Assembly: GCA_021029095.1 (NCBI GenBank)
Contig: JAJOHG010000458.1
Span: 1 to 18,469 of the forward strand
Direction: 5' to 3'
Length of the DNA stretch: 18,469 bases
Origin: Phellopilus nigrolimitatus
Taxonomy: Eukaryota; Basidiomycota; Agaricomycetes; Hymenochaetales; Hymenochaetaceae
Positions 6,343-16,871 of the stretch are shown in pieces. Made by a program: the position numbers and the translations under genes. A model generated the notes under the pieces. That model was not told the origin of the DNA, searched no databases, and saw only the letters and a list, made by a program, of their open reading frames with translations. The stretch's first letter is position 1. Every line of letters begins with the position of its first letter.

Positions 6343-9068
6343 ATGCCCATCCATTTCAAACTCACTAGGCCTGGTCTTGAAACCAGGCGTCTCTCTTTTC
6401 CCTCCGAACCATCATGGCTAGTTCTTGAGGCAAAAATCACATTGCTCTTCAACATTCCTTCCGAAAAGGTTGCCGTCAGCTATCAGGACAGCGACGGAGA
6501 CATTGTGACCTTGAGCACCCAGGAAGAACTCCTTGATTATTTCGCCAACTGCCACGTACCCGGAGAGCTCATCAAGTTCACTGTGCTTGATACGCGTCAT
6601 GTTCATCGCCCTGCGCGTGAGGGCGCGTCGGCGTTCGTCGATGACGTCAACGAAGAGGCAGAGACTGGGCTCCCGACCATGGGTCCAACCATGCTTTATG
6701 AAGTTGACGATGAAGGATGGCAGCGCTTACCAAGAATCCCTGAGATCTTTGGCATGCGCGATCAGGAGAACCAGTCTGAGAATGGCGAAGGACACGCATT
6801 CGTCGAAGTAATTGACACCAGTGGTTCTGAACACTCTGCTCGTCAAGACGCTCTCAGCTCGACGGGCAAGGGCAAGGGCAGAGTGATGCTTTCTCGCTCT
6901 CACGGCTCGAAATCCACGTCTTCAGCATCAGTCGTTGAAGAAGATGTCCCAGCCAAACCCCCTGTTCATGTTTATGATGTTTCCGACGTCGGCAGCGATT
7001 CTCCCCACAGAAACCCGCAGGGTTTGGGAGCAGGTGAGCTTACTTATACCTCCTATCTCTCTCGACATCATGCTAACGTCAGTCATGGCCGTTCAGATGG
7101 CTTTGGACAGCCTAGATTCTCGGCATTTGGAGACGCTGTTAATGACCCGATGGATAGATACAAGTCGGTGTATACGACATCCCCGCGTGGCGACAATGGC
7201 AATTCTTTACCAAGGACCCCTAGTAGGACGCGCCACGTTTCGCCTCTCGATCCTCCTGCGTCTATCCACTCTGTACAGACAACGCCGAGGCAAATCCCGA
7301 CTTTTGACCTCGATGACCCTTCGCTCGAATCGATCGGTAATTTACCTGATATTGAGGATGTGCCTGCGTCTACGACTAAACCCTCCTTTGTTGGTGACGT
7401 TGCTAATCTGGTCGATGATCTGACGCGGGCGTTCGCTTCTCACCCGGAGCTTTCTGAGGGTTTACGTAATCTCGTTCGAAACACAGTCGGAGGCGTGTAC
7501 TGGGAGACAGAACACGAAAGAGTCGGCAGTGCTGCGGAGAGCGTCAGACATGTCGCAGAGGAAACGTCGGAACGCATTTCTCGTGCTACTGGAAATATGA
7601 CCGCCCGTTCCGAACAGGATGCCGTCAGGCGGATTGCAGAAGCGTTAGGAGGCGTATTCCGCGTTATCGGAGAACTTAGCAGCTTAGAAGTGGGCAGTAT
7701 GGGGATAGGCAATATCTCATCAACTTCGAGTCAAGTTTCCGCTCATCGTCCGCCAGCGGCCTCACCGCGTCATCAACTCTCTTCTCCTTTAGCCCCACCT
7801 CCTTCTCATTACGATGCGTCAATGCGTACTGGGGGTCCAGCGCCGCCCCCACCCCCACCCCCGCCGCCTCACCATGACTTGGTGGCGCCCGATGAGTGGT
7901 CGAGATTCGGAGGTCCTCCAGCACCTCCTGGCCTGCCTCCTTTCGAAAATAGGTTTGCACAGCATCATGAGCCTCCTTTCAATCCTCGGTTCCCTCAGTA
8001 TAGGCATCACCACGATACGCATTTCCACCCCGACCGTTCATTTGCACCGCCACCTTTAAGACCCCAAAATGCGTCGGGATCACCTATGCCTCCACATCAG
8101 AGATCCCTCCCGCGGAGGCTCGCGCAAATGGCTCATCAACCTGGGCGCGACCCTGCAGGTCGTAGCGCGTTTGTTCCACACCAAGATGGAGACACTTCTT
8201 ACGATCCATTCGTCAACATAGCTACGCATGCTGACGCTCATGAAAGCAAGGTGCAGCTCGAAGCTGCAAAGGCGTTGTATAAGGCGGAGAAAGAGCGCTT
8301 CAGACAGGAGAAGGAAGAACGCAGGAGAATTCGGCGTGAAACAGCCGAGAGGAGGGCAGAAGAAGGGCAGGCTCGCAATGAGTAAGTGCGTTTTCTTCTG
8401 TTGCGCCTTACTAGATGTTCTGAATTGTTCTGGTGTTCAGTGGTACAAGGCGTGAGGAAACTATCATCGCCCGCATCCCTCTTCCGAGCCCATCGAAGCG
8501 TTCAAAACGCCCTTACGCAGAAGTCTACAGTGTGCCTCCCAGGCCGGCATACGTTATGCCACGTGTTCCTGTGCCACCTGCGCCAGCTCCTCCTCCTCCA
8601 CCACCACCACCACCACCACCACCACCCGCACCAGTGTTTCCTACATCGTTCGTTCAGATGACTCCGCCCATACCTGTTTCGTCTTTCGCTCCAGCCACCC
8701 CTCCGCGAATGTCGCCTACGACTTCTACATATGCTACTGCTGCGGTGCCAATCGACTCTGCGACGACTATTCCTGTTCAGTCCGGATCGGCCGTTCCAGC
8801 ACCTTCAGCACCATTGCCATGGCCTTTGCCACCTCCGATTTCTGCTTCCCGCAGAGCAGCGCTATCGAGGATGTCAGATAGAATTCTGGCAAGGCTCTAC
8901 GAGATGGGCATCACGGCGTCTTCACAGACCGACCTGATGGATATCTTAACTATCCACGCCAACCGCAACGACGCAAACGAGGAAGAAGTCCTTGCGAATG
9001 TTATCCAAGCGTTGGACATCAGAGGTAGCCCTTCTCCTCGTCCTTCTGGCTCTAGACTGGCTCTATAA
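6343..9068 (+). CDS. PB1-domain protein with polyproline tracts and UBA-like C-terminus
   Basis: The function is unknown; it is likely a scaffold or adaptor. Exons 6343-8381 and 8441-9068 (intron 8382-8440) give 2667 nt, 888 aa. Residues about 1-88 form a PB1 domain: a beta-grasp start MPIHFKLTR, and an acidic OPCA-type loop YQDSDGDIVTLSTQEELLDY. A Ser-rich disordered region follows (about 100-360), then helical segments including VANLVDDLTRAFASHPELSE, then His/Pro-rich sequence with a run of ten prolines (about 504-513). A charged Arg/Glu helix (about 632-690) crosses the intron, then a second proline run of about thirteen. Near the end MSDRILARLYEMG followed by a helical tail resembles a UBA-type ubiquitin-binding fold; that is an inference. 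A likely extra intron, 7034-7096 (GTGAGC donor, GCTAAC branch site, TTCAG acceptor), is 63 nt and stop-free; if removed the protein is 867 aa. Confidence 0.82.
7034..7096 (+). other. Probable in-frame intron inside the PB1-protein ORF
   Basis: The sequence has a GTGAGC donor, a CTAAC branch site about 24 nt before the end, and a TTCAG acceptor. It is 63 nt, a multiple of three with no stop, so the reading frame hides it. Removal joins GAG to DGFGQPRF cleanly. Confidence 0.65.
8586..8630 (+). repeat. CCT/CCA trinucleotide microsatellite coding polyproline
   Basis: A run of CCT then CCA codons encodes about thirteen consecutive prolines in the second exon of the PB1 protein. The earlier run at about 7850-7868 uses mixed CCC/CCA/CCG codons instead. 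A pure trinucleotide tract is prone to length change between strains. Confidence 0.75.
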
Positions 9069-9905
9069 ACCGATTTAAGATGCAGGACTGTTTTAAATTT
9101 ACCAATTCCTTTCTTTCTGTTCCCCTTCAATTGTTGTAAGTGCTGCGCGGGGACACAATGCTTTATTCTGAAATTTATTACTTCTGTACGTTTAGGAGAC
9201 GAACTGTGCGATAAGAGATATATTAACCCTGTACTACCTATGATATCAATAAACTCTGCTTTGCCTTCAATTGTTGGTTGGCTTACTTTGAGAGTGGCCA
9301 GCGTGAGTCGTGGGACTGTCGATCTTTAGAACAAAACGTGGACAAACAACACGACGACGCGAGCTTAGATTTCCTTTCTTCCCTCTAATTGCTACTAGAC
9401 ACGACGTGTCGGGATTAAACCTACCATGGCCACATCCTCCAGACATTCTCTATTGAATGATGGAATAAAGACGAAGGGCTCGATGACGGTAAAAAGGTAA
9501 TCGGCTCCTCGGCTCCTCATCGAAACCATTCAGGCTACAATAGGAGGTGGAAGGTCCACCACACGTCCACCGTTTCACACATTATTGCCTCTCTTTCACG
9601 GGAACGTACAAGGGCTACTCTTTCCGCTCGCCATCGCCACGGATAACAACAAATGCCGTTATCTTACACAACTGGGAAAGCGTCTTGGACCCACACTCGG
9701 AAACACCTTAGCTTTGGCATTCGCCTAAAAGTGGCTCGTCGGATGGCTTATAGCGTGTCGCGATCGTGGGTGTTCATCGTCCCACCTCCCCACATCGTGC
9801 TGCCCGTTAGATAACTCCTCGAGATACTCTTTTCGATCTGTCGTCAAGGTATGCATACACTTCCATTCCCTGTCGGATGCGGTGCGTCCTGATGCGTTCT
9901 AATAG
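9069..9905 (+). other. Intergenic region with candidate poly(A) signal and a 5'-UTR intron
   Basis: No gene is recognised. AATAAA at 9248-9253, 180 nt after the stop, is a candidate poly(A) signal for the PB1 gene. Most of 9260-9840 shows only short ORFs. At the right end GTATGC (9849) to TAG (9905) forms a 57-nt GT-AG intron that ends exactly at the F-box ATG. I see no in-frame ATG in the adjoining upstream exon, so it is probably a 5'-UTR intron. Confidence 0.5.
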
Positions 9906-11552
9906 ATGCAACAAAACATAAACGACCTATGCTTGCTACCGCACACTGAGGAGGAGCTTTCCATTGAGCAGAGGGCCGAGATTACTTTCCGCGCGACTCT
10001 ATCTCAGCCGGGCGTAGGCGAAGGGCTTTCTCTGGAAGAAAGCCGTGCAGCTGTAGCAGACCTTGCAGGGAAGATACGCGAATTGGAAGCTCAGCGTCTC
10101 CAATCCCATACGTGGGAGATGATTGATACTCTCGCTACGATGAGAGCTGCTCGGGCGTTCCATTCGTGGAGAATCTTTCCAATCAATAATTTGCCAGTGG
10201 AAATCCTTGAGCATATTTTCTCACTGGCAGTTTACTCTCCGGCTTATTTGAATGCTTCTCGAACAAGAATGGCGCTGGTCGCTGTCTGCTCCCGTTGGCG
10301 CTCAATCATCGTCAACACCCCAGAGCTTTGGTCGATCATACCCGTTACCTGTCCGGCTCCATTTTATTATCCTATTTTATGCATTCAACGTGCGAAGGCG
10401 CATCCTCTCTCACTTTTCATCGACCAACGGGATCGTCAATGGAACCGCTCGGAGACGGATCATCGATTTGGTCCAGTCGAGATGCGGGTCTTATTTACGC
10501 ACATTGCCACTTTCATGGATCAAATACAGCAGCTTTTGATTTTAGCAGATACGTGGGCCGAGATACTGGTGGCATTAGATATTCTTCAGGCGGTTCCTGT
10601 TCCTCGCCTGATGGAGCGTCTTGAAATTCATCGATCAGGGGATGCGTATGTTGAGTTTAGACAAGGATTTTCCTCGAAGCTCGCTACGTCATACAGACTC
10701 TTCGGGGGTGCACAAGCAACGGCTCTGAGTCATATCAGTCTTAACGGAGTGCCCATAGATTTCTCGCCTGCCCCTTTCCGCAATCTACGCGTCTTCGAAT
10801 TGCGGAAATTGGCTGTTGAGCACACGCCAACGTTGGAGGATTTTCTTCCAGTGTTGCAAAGTTCGCCTCAGCTCGAAAGACTGGTGTTTGATGGTGCTTG
10901 TCCGCAGCTCTCAAAGGACTGCGACGGGGAAGCCGGACTGTGGAAGCCCGTACTGCTCAAAAACTTGCGTGAGCTCTCGATTGGTAACCTGATCCCCGAT
11001 TACGCAATTTATGTTTTGCAATTGATCGCTGCGCCTGAGTTGCGGAGGCTCGCGCTCGAAGGACTAGTCAGCGAAGATTATACATGTTTCGTGGAGAAGT
11101 TGCCAGGCCGATTTCCAAAAGTGATGGTGTTGACCGTCAATGGACTCGGGACGGAAAGCACGACTGCACTCCTCCTCTGGTTGCAAACGCTCACCAACTT
11201 GCGGTACTTAAAAGCTTCTTGCGTTGCGGATGAGTTCCTTGATGCATTCCTCAATCGCATGCCGGAATCGTTTGCCGCCGACGTTCAACACAAGCCGCGT
11301 TATATACCCGTCTGCGAACGCCTGGAGGTCTTCGAGATCGTGAAATGTAGCTCGATAAATTTTCAGGCTATTCAAAGATTTGTAAAAGGACGGGCGAGCA
11401 TGCAGGTACCCTTACGGAGAATTCTTGTTCCAAAGGGAGAGCTGGACGGCGGAAAGACTCTACAAGAGGTGTGGATGAGGAGAACGGGGATTTTGAGTAG
11501 CATTCCTCCCGGAGCTCGACCCGATCTTGATAGTCGTTACAACTCGGATTAG
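9906..11552 (+). CDS. F-box protein with leucine-rich C-terminal region, 548 aa
   Basis: Likely the substrate-recruiting subunit of an SCF (Skp1-cullin-F-box) ubiquitin ligase. It is one uninterrupted exon. Residues about 40-70 are a short heptad-like helix (LAGKIRELEAQRL), common just before the F-box in mushroom proteins. The F-box spans about 93-145: INNLPVEILEHIFSLAV, then VAVCSRWRSIIVNTPELW. The remaining 400 residues carry irregular leucine-rich units (FRNLRVFELRKL, SPQLERLVFDG, LKNLRELSIGNL, APELRRLALEGL, LTNLRYLKASC), consistent with a diverged LRR-like substrate-binding region. The start is the first ATG after the apparent intron end at 9905. Such F-box proteins form large, fast-evolving families in Agaricomycetes, so the target cannot be guessed. 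The F-box call itself is firm. Confidence 0.85.
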   Translation: MQQNINDLCLLPHTEEELSIEQRAEITFRATLSQPGVGEGLSLEESRAAVADLAGKIRELEAQRLQSHTWEMIDTLATMRAARAFHSWRIFPINNLPVEILEHIFSLAVYSPAYLNASRTRMALVAVCSRWRSIIVNTPELWSIIPVTCPAPFYYPILCIQRAKAHPLSLFIDQRDRQWNRSETDHRFGPVEMRVLFTHIATFMDQIQQLLILADTWAEILVALDILQAVPVPRLMERLEIHRSGDAYVEFRQGFSSKLATSYRLFGGAQATALSHISLNGVPIDFSPAPFRNLRVFELRKLAVEHTPTLEDFLPVLQSSPQLERLVFDGACPQLSKDCDGEAGLWKPVLLKNLRELSIGNLIPDYAIYVLQLIAAPELRRLALEGLVSEDYTCFVEKLPGRFPKVMVLTVNGLGTESTTALLLWLQTLTNLRYLKASCVADEFLDAFLNRMPESFAADVQHKPRYIPVCERLEVFEIVKCSSINFQAIQRFVKGRASMQVPLRRILVPKGELDGGKTLQEVWMRRTGILSSIPPGARPDLDSRYNSD

Positions 11553-11804
11553 GAGAAGAACGTCTTGGGTTTTTAAAATTTGCTCACGCAATACGTATTG
11601 CAGTATCTAGTGGTTTATAGGTTTCAAAGCTTGTAATGAAAAAAAGGAATCACTGCCAGAACTCAGAAGGTTGATTGCCTGTTCGGCGTTTGCCGCTTTT
11701 TTTTTCGCGTCTAAATATTCGCGCCTTCGGCATACGCACACTATTGAGCCCTGTAGCGCATGACGGTAACGCTCGCGCTTGCTCAACGGAGCCACCCCCA
11801 TAGA
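11553..11804 (+). other. Short intergenic region / promoter of the WD-repeat gene
   Basis: About 250 nt separate the F-box stop from the WD-repeat start. A pyrimidine tract (eight T's near 11697-11706) lies about 100 nt before the start codon. No TATA box is evident. An in-frame upstream ATG at 11760 could extend the WD-repeat protein by 15 residues. Confidence 0.4.
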
Positions 11805-14800
11805 ATGTCGTCCAACGACACCCCTGCAGCTGTCTTGAAGGCTGTAAAGCTGAAAAAGGGAAAGGCGAAGGCGAACATGGACAGACCCATAAAGTCTGGC
11901 TTGAAGTTATCGAAAAGGACGCAGACGACCACCTCAATTCCGACGGACGTGAGGGATGCGGTTCAGGAGGAGGGCACAGAATGGGCATGGACAACGCTGG
12001 CTGACGCTTCTGCGAGCTCTCGTCCCGCAATTTTCACTGCCGACGGAAAGTATGTCAAATTGTTCCCTTTACGGAGTAATCCTCCAAACTCACGCGCATA
12101 CTCCTAGTTATTTTTTCTCAGTTGTTGGGACATCAGTCAGAATCTACTCCGCTACAACTGGCAAGGTTGTGTCTACGTTGTCTTCATCCTCAACTGGAAG
12201 CTCTGCGTCTCGTGTTGCCAGTGGTGAAGGTCACTCCGATATCATCACCTCCGCAATTCTCAATCCCGAGAATCCTTTTCAACTTCTTACTGCATCCCTT
12301 GACGGCGACATCAAAATCTGGGATTTTTTGGATGCCGTACTTCTCCAGACTATACATGTCGGCAATCCTATTTCTCACATGTGTGCGCACGAGAAATTTA
12401 GGGGACAGGTTTTCATTGCGGTCCTAACGAAATTGAAGAAGAACAGGAATGTTGCTTGTGAGGATTTCCTACCTATTCCACCCCTCGATATGTTGGCTCA
12501 TGCAATTTATCTAGCGTCTCTGGATAAAGGAAATACGATGGTGTATCGTGTTTCATTAACACCCAAGCATACTGCGGCATCCCAAAGTTCGAAGTCCTCC
12601 GAAATTATTCGCATCGGAAAGAGCAAGGCTGCTGTCTCGATGGTTGTTTCGCCGAGTGGGTCTTGGCTGGTTGTGATAGCTGGCCACAAAGCCTATGTTT
12701 CACTGACGTCGTCGCCGGAATCTGGCTTTACCAAATTCGTATCTCCCGAAAAGTTGACGTGTCTTGTATTTCACCCGATCGATGACTACTTTGCGACTGG
12801 GGATGAACAGGGTCAGATACGATTATGGTACTGTCTGAATAGTCAACTGACGTTCAACGCTACGGGTGGCGAGAAGAGGGCGCAGACTACGACAATGCAT
12901 TGGCACGCCCATTCAGTGTCATCACTTGCCTTTACGCCTAACGGGGCTTATCTTCTAAGCGGTGGGGAGGAGAGTGTTCTAGTCATCTGGCAGCTACACA
13001 CTGGGAAAAGGGAATTCGTCCCTCGGCTTGGGTCACCTATATTGAATATCGCGGTAAGGACAGCTGGAGAAAGCGAGGAGGAATACCTCATGGGCTTGGC
13101 AGATGGTAGCTATCTGTTTGTAAATGCGGGATCATTGACTATCTGTCGTGCTATCTCGAGGATCAGGTTGGGTGAGTAGTATTTCTTAAATTCATAGGCG
13201 ATGGCCATGCTTATCCAATAAGCAGATCCTAAAAGCATAGGCCGTCCGGTGCACACCCCTGTTCCCCTCGCTATGCATACAAAAACGTCCACCCTTATTC
13301 TTCCTGCATCGCATCCGTCTTCTCTCCAAATATACTCTCCGGAGAGCTCAACTTTACTATCCGAACTGGAGGTTGCGCCGTCGAATCGTGTTTCACGACA
13401 AGACGAAAAACCGATTGAAGCTTCCCGTGTTGATTTTGTTTCGGTCAGTCCATCCGGAGAATGGATGGCAACGATAGATAAACGGGAAAACGAGGATGAA
13501 TTCAGCGCAGAGCTTTATCTGAAGGTCTGGCAGTGGGACTCGTCAACATGGGTCCTCAACACGAGAATTGATCGCCCACACGGTTCCAAAGCAGTAATAT
13601 CTATGGACTTTTCACCTACAGACGACATCAAGGAAAACCAACTCTTGATGACAGCGGGTCTGGATGGAAGCATAAAAATGTGGAGTATTCGTTCTGTATT
13701 GGTTAAAGGTGGAAAGGACGAAGGTTTGTCAGACACATTTACCTGATGATAATCTTGTTCCTAAGAAGTCTTTTAGATTATTGGATAAGCCGATCGAAGT
13801 TTTCGTTCCGTTCAGATGTACCTTTAGATGCTTGTTGGTCTCCTGATGGTTCTCTTCTCGCGGTGTGCTTCGATCGTCAAATCGCTCTGTACAACCCATA
13901 CTCCAACCTCTTGCTTGATTGTCTTATCACCTCTGATATCCGAAAACCAGATTCCATTCGTTTCGTAGGACGGAGCGGAAGATATCTTCTAGCCGGCGGT
14001 AGGAATGGCGCAGTCCTATGGGATCTGGTCACACGAACGGGTGAACTCGAATTCCAGATTCTCAACCAATGAATTGTTACTAACGTTGCAATACAGTGGC
14101 TTGGCAATACTATTCATCCATAGAAGTCGCGCAAGTCCTAGCGCATCCAGTGGATGATCTCGTTGCTCTGATCACCCAGCCATACGCAGAAGAAGGCGCT
14201 ATTCGGACGTCGAAGGTGCTCCATTTCAAGCCCGCGTCATCGAAGCCTTTCGACATAAGGTCTCTTCCTTTCCGTTTCCGCGCTGTGAGCTGGTACAACC
14301 TCGGCAGAGCAAGCCGCTCACTTGTTGGCATTACATATTCATGGAGTGTCGTATTATGTGGCGACGAGACGCGTTCTCCCGTCTACGTCGAAAATGCTCC
14401 TCGGGAAATTAGTCTCGGCACGAGCATTCTTTCGCGGAGAACTCTCTTCCAAGACATATTCGGGAAGTCGGCATTCATCGATACCTCAATTGCGGCTCCG
14501 AGCATTTCATTGTCTAAGCCAGAACGCAGAGAAGGGCCTAAAGTGCTGTCCGTTGTCGACACCCCAGCATATCTGGCTCCTCCTATTGAGACAGGTTATT
14601 CATCGCTCGTGGAAAGCTTTCTGACGAAGATCCCGGAGTCAGAAGAAGTTCAGCATTACGAGAAACAACTGGCTGATACGGATGACATGGTTGTCGATTT
14701 TGAAGTCGCTCAGCCTGCTCTGCGGGGGCGGGCGGTGGATGACGAGGAAATCGAAAAGCTTGTCGAAATATTTCAAAAGCAAACCGTTGAGAGTGAGTCA

Positions 14801-15075
14801 TGTCAGCTGTGACCGATCTGATTTATCATAGCTAATTCATATTTTCAAAAGAAACGCCGAAAAGAGATAAACCGAGTCATGCAACCAATGGAATGAACAA
14901 GGTAATGTCAAACGGGATACGCTCCTCGACACCACAGACTCCTCCTCCTAATACGCCTCGGATAAACGGCTCAACTTACGGCGTTTTGCATAATGCTGTC
15001 AAATCATCTGCCGTCCCGACACAAACTTCTTCACCTGTCACAGTAGGTAAAAAAAGGAAAAAAAGTACAGCTTAA
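11805..15075 (+). CDS. NAN1: WD-repeat small-subunit processome protein, NAN1/UTP17 (WDR75) family
   Basis: NAN1/UTP17 belongs to the t-UTP (UtpA) complex that binds nascent 18S pre-rRNA in the nucleolus. Spliced exons 11805-12049, 12108-13171, 13226-13723, 13777-14040, 14097-14792 and 14852-15075 total 2991 nt, 996 aa, without stops. Introns are 53-59 nt GT-AG; the fourth contains a perfect ACTAAC branch site. The N-terminus is Lys-rich. Tandem WD40 units give two predicted propellers: for example HSDIITSAILNPENPFQLLTASLDGDIKIWDF, and a diagnostic block reading TTMHWHAHSVSSLAFTPNGA then LLSGGEESVLVIW and FVPRLGSPI, which matches my memory of WDR75. Later units include DGSIKMWS and DACWSPDGSLLAVCF. 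The tail has acidic and helical segments and ends in the basic GKKRKKS, a likely nuclear or nucleolar signal. It is somewhat longer than the yeast protein, mainly in the C-terminal tail. An alternative ATG lies at 11760. Confidence 0.9.
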
Positions 15076-15257
15076 TGGTAATCCTCCAATTGCTCTGATT
15101 TTCCCTCACATGTTACGTATTTACATATCACATACTAGCATTCTGCAAGCAATTTCTCCGTCTTATATGTCCGCACCCGTATTCCTCTCGAGACCCAGAA
15201 ATAAAACGGAAATAAAAATCGACAAAGGATGCTGGAGCTCAGCAAGAGGTTGTCCAA
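15076..15257. terminator. Convergent 3' region with AATAAA signals
   Basis: This 182-nt gap separates the plus-strand WD-repeat gene from the minus-strand homeodomain gene. AATAAA at 15200-15205 and 15211-15216 are candidate poly(A) signals for the WD-repeat gene. No clear minus-strand signal is seen, so the two 3' UTRs may overlap. Confidence 0.4.
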
Positions 15258-16297
15258 TCAAAGTGATAAACGAAAAGCTTTCGTTGGCCCTTGCTCTTTT
15301 AATTGGACCAAAGCGATCGCGACTTCAAAAATGTCCTTGTCGTCCGTTCCATAAAAATCTTTGACGTAGGACTGCCGGACTAATGAACCGCCTGGTCTGG
15401 CAATACTCTGGAAAAGACTAGGCGATGGCTTGTGTGGCTTGACATCCGTCCTCTTGCGCCGACTTGAATTAGGAAGCACGTAGGGCATAGTTGGCGTTTT
15501 TCTTTGTATATCTCGTGGAAGGCTCCTACGTGCGCGTTTTGCCGTACGCCCGTCGTTCTCGCATGCCCACTCTAGAGACAAGCGTCGTTTCGCCTTCGGT
15601 GCATGTCGTGTGCGAAGGTAGGGTCTGGAAGCGAACTATCGGAAAGGTACGTGGCAGACTGAGGTTCCGGAGAGGACGACGGGATGAGATTCCAGAGGCT
15701 TGAGAGTGAGCGGTCGTGTGCATGCATAGCAGACATAGGAGGAAAGCCATCCGAATCGCCGTGTGTGTTGATTCCGCCGGTGCTGACACTAGCATCGCGC
15801 AAGACTTCCCGGCGACCGAGCTCTGCCTCCTGCGTATTTTGACGACTTTTATACGTAGGCCGCCTTCTATTCTGAAACCATACCGAGACGACTTTCAGTT
15901 CACTAGATTGACAATGCGATGAGCCACACGCCGAGAAGCACAGAAAGGTGTACTATACTACTGACAGTCCGAGCTCAAGCGCGAGGAGCCGCCTTGTCTC
16001 AAGAGGAGGGTTACTGTCTCGAGCCTCCAGATCCTCCAGTGCACGACGTTGGGGCATGGTTAGCTTCCTCCGTGACTTGCGATTCTCTTCGCCTTCATCT
16101 TGAGAACCTGTGGACACTTTGTCTCCATCGGGAGTCCCTGGGTTGCCTAGCGATGGGGAGGCAGTCTCCTGCAGGCTCAACTTTGTTCTGCGAGGCCCCT
16201 GAGGAGTCCGTTCATGAGAGTTATTGACAACATCGTCGCGCTGCCTAAGTACAGTCGCAGAGATCGAAGAACGAGTAGAGCGTTTGGGGGGAAGCAT
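15258..16297 (-). CDS. Homeodomain transcription factor (non-TALE), 3' splice structure uncertain
   Basis: Predicted nuclear DNA-binding regulator. Exon 1 (16297-15966) encodes 110 residues and ends within the homeodomain: RRKLTMPQRRALEDLE, then NPPLETRRLLALELG. Intron 15965-15903 (GTCAGT donor, TCTAG acceptor) joins GGACT to TGAACTG and restores L-ELKVVSVWFQNRRR exactly, so the 60-residue domain (about 73-132) is intact with the invariant WFQNRR of helix 3 and normal helix 2-3 spacing. The non-TALE type follows from that spacing. Exon 2 continues Ser/Pro-rich (SLSSLWNLIPSSSPEPQ), then hits TAG at 15574-15572. Another frame carries APKAKRRLSLEWACENDGR, a basic KRARR cluster and a tail to the stop at 15258. 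The join needs a weak-donor intron (for example about 15676-15621) or a frameshift. The start at 16297 is preferred; 16399 is an in-frame alternative. It may act in development, as some mushroom homeodomain genes do, but that is only inference. Confidence 0.72.
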
Positions 16298-16871
16298 AGC
16301 CTGGGCTCGCTGGATTTGACTTAGCGCTATGAAATGGGGAGAACAAAAGCCGAAGCGCAAGTATCCATGCCAGCCAAGTCGGCTTATAAGCCATGGCAAT
16401 GAGGCTGGCAGAGAAGATCGAGTGCTGGCTTAATACTGAAAGAAGTGGCTGACAGTCTGCCATACAGCGATTATACATATGTCGTCAAATTAAGCAAGAA
16501 CAGACTACCAACGCTTTCAAAACACAGGGAAAGAGACCTGGGGACTTGTGTCCAGAAACAAAATTAAATTCTGGAAATAATCAGACACCGACAGGTTACC
16601 TATTATAGGGCTTCCAACCCACTTAGCACCCAGGGCTCAGCAGTGAGGACTGAGATGCGATGATCAAATCACAGTATTTATTGGAAGCTAAACTGGATAT
16701 TAGAAAGGATTTGCATGCATAACGTAGTGAAAATAAGAGTCGAAAATCTCACAGAAGACATTTTAGAGAAGTAGCGTTGCCCCAACAAAAAGTGTCCAAA
16801 GAACCTCCAAATTTAAGTACAGTTTAATTCGCGATATCTGAGCAAAATGTCGATGAATAGCACAAGTAGTA
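16298..16871. other. Intergenic, no gene seen
   Basis: This is the upstream region of the homeodomain gene and downstream region of the broken oxidoreductase. Only short ORFs without motifs are present. TTTATT at 16677-16682 is AATAAA on the minus strand and could have been the oxidoreductase poly(A) signal, about 190 nt past its ancestral stop. I see no tRNA or repeat. Confidence 0.45.

Noticed and set aside
4590..9068. Secondary-metabolite or sugar-utilisation gene cluster around the reductase
   Set aside because: The neighbours (PB1 protein, F-box protein, ribosome-biogenesis WD protein) are housekeeping or regulatory; no transporter, P450, synthase or xylitol dehydrogenase is present.
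9260..9840. tRNA or small RNA gene in the long intergenic gap
   Set aside because: No B-box-like GGTTCRA word or cloverleaf-compatible arms were seen on reading both strands; no CRISPR-like spaced repeats either.
15919..16227. Plus-strand ORF over the homeodomain exon
   Set aside because: The minus strand encodes a homeodomain with WFQNRR after splicing; the plus-strand text is composition shadow.
15258..16297. Mating-type (HD) locus
   Set aside because: Only one homeodomain gene is present. There is no divergently transcribed HD1/HD2 pair and no mitochondrial intermediate peptidase neighbour in the window.
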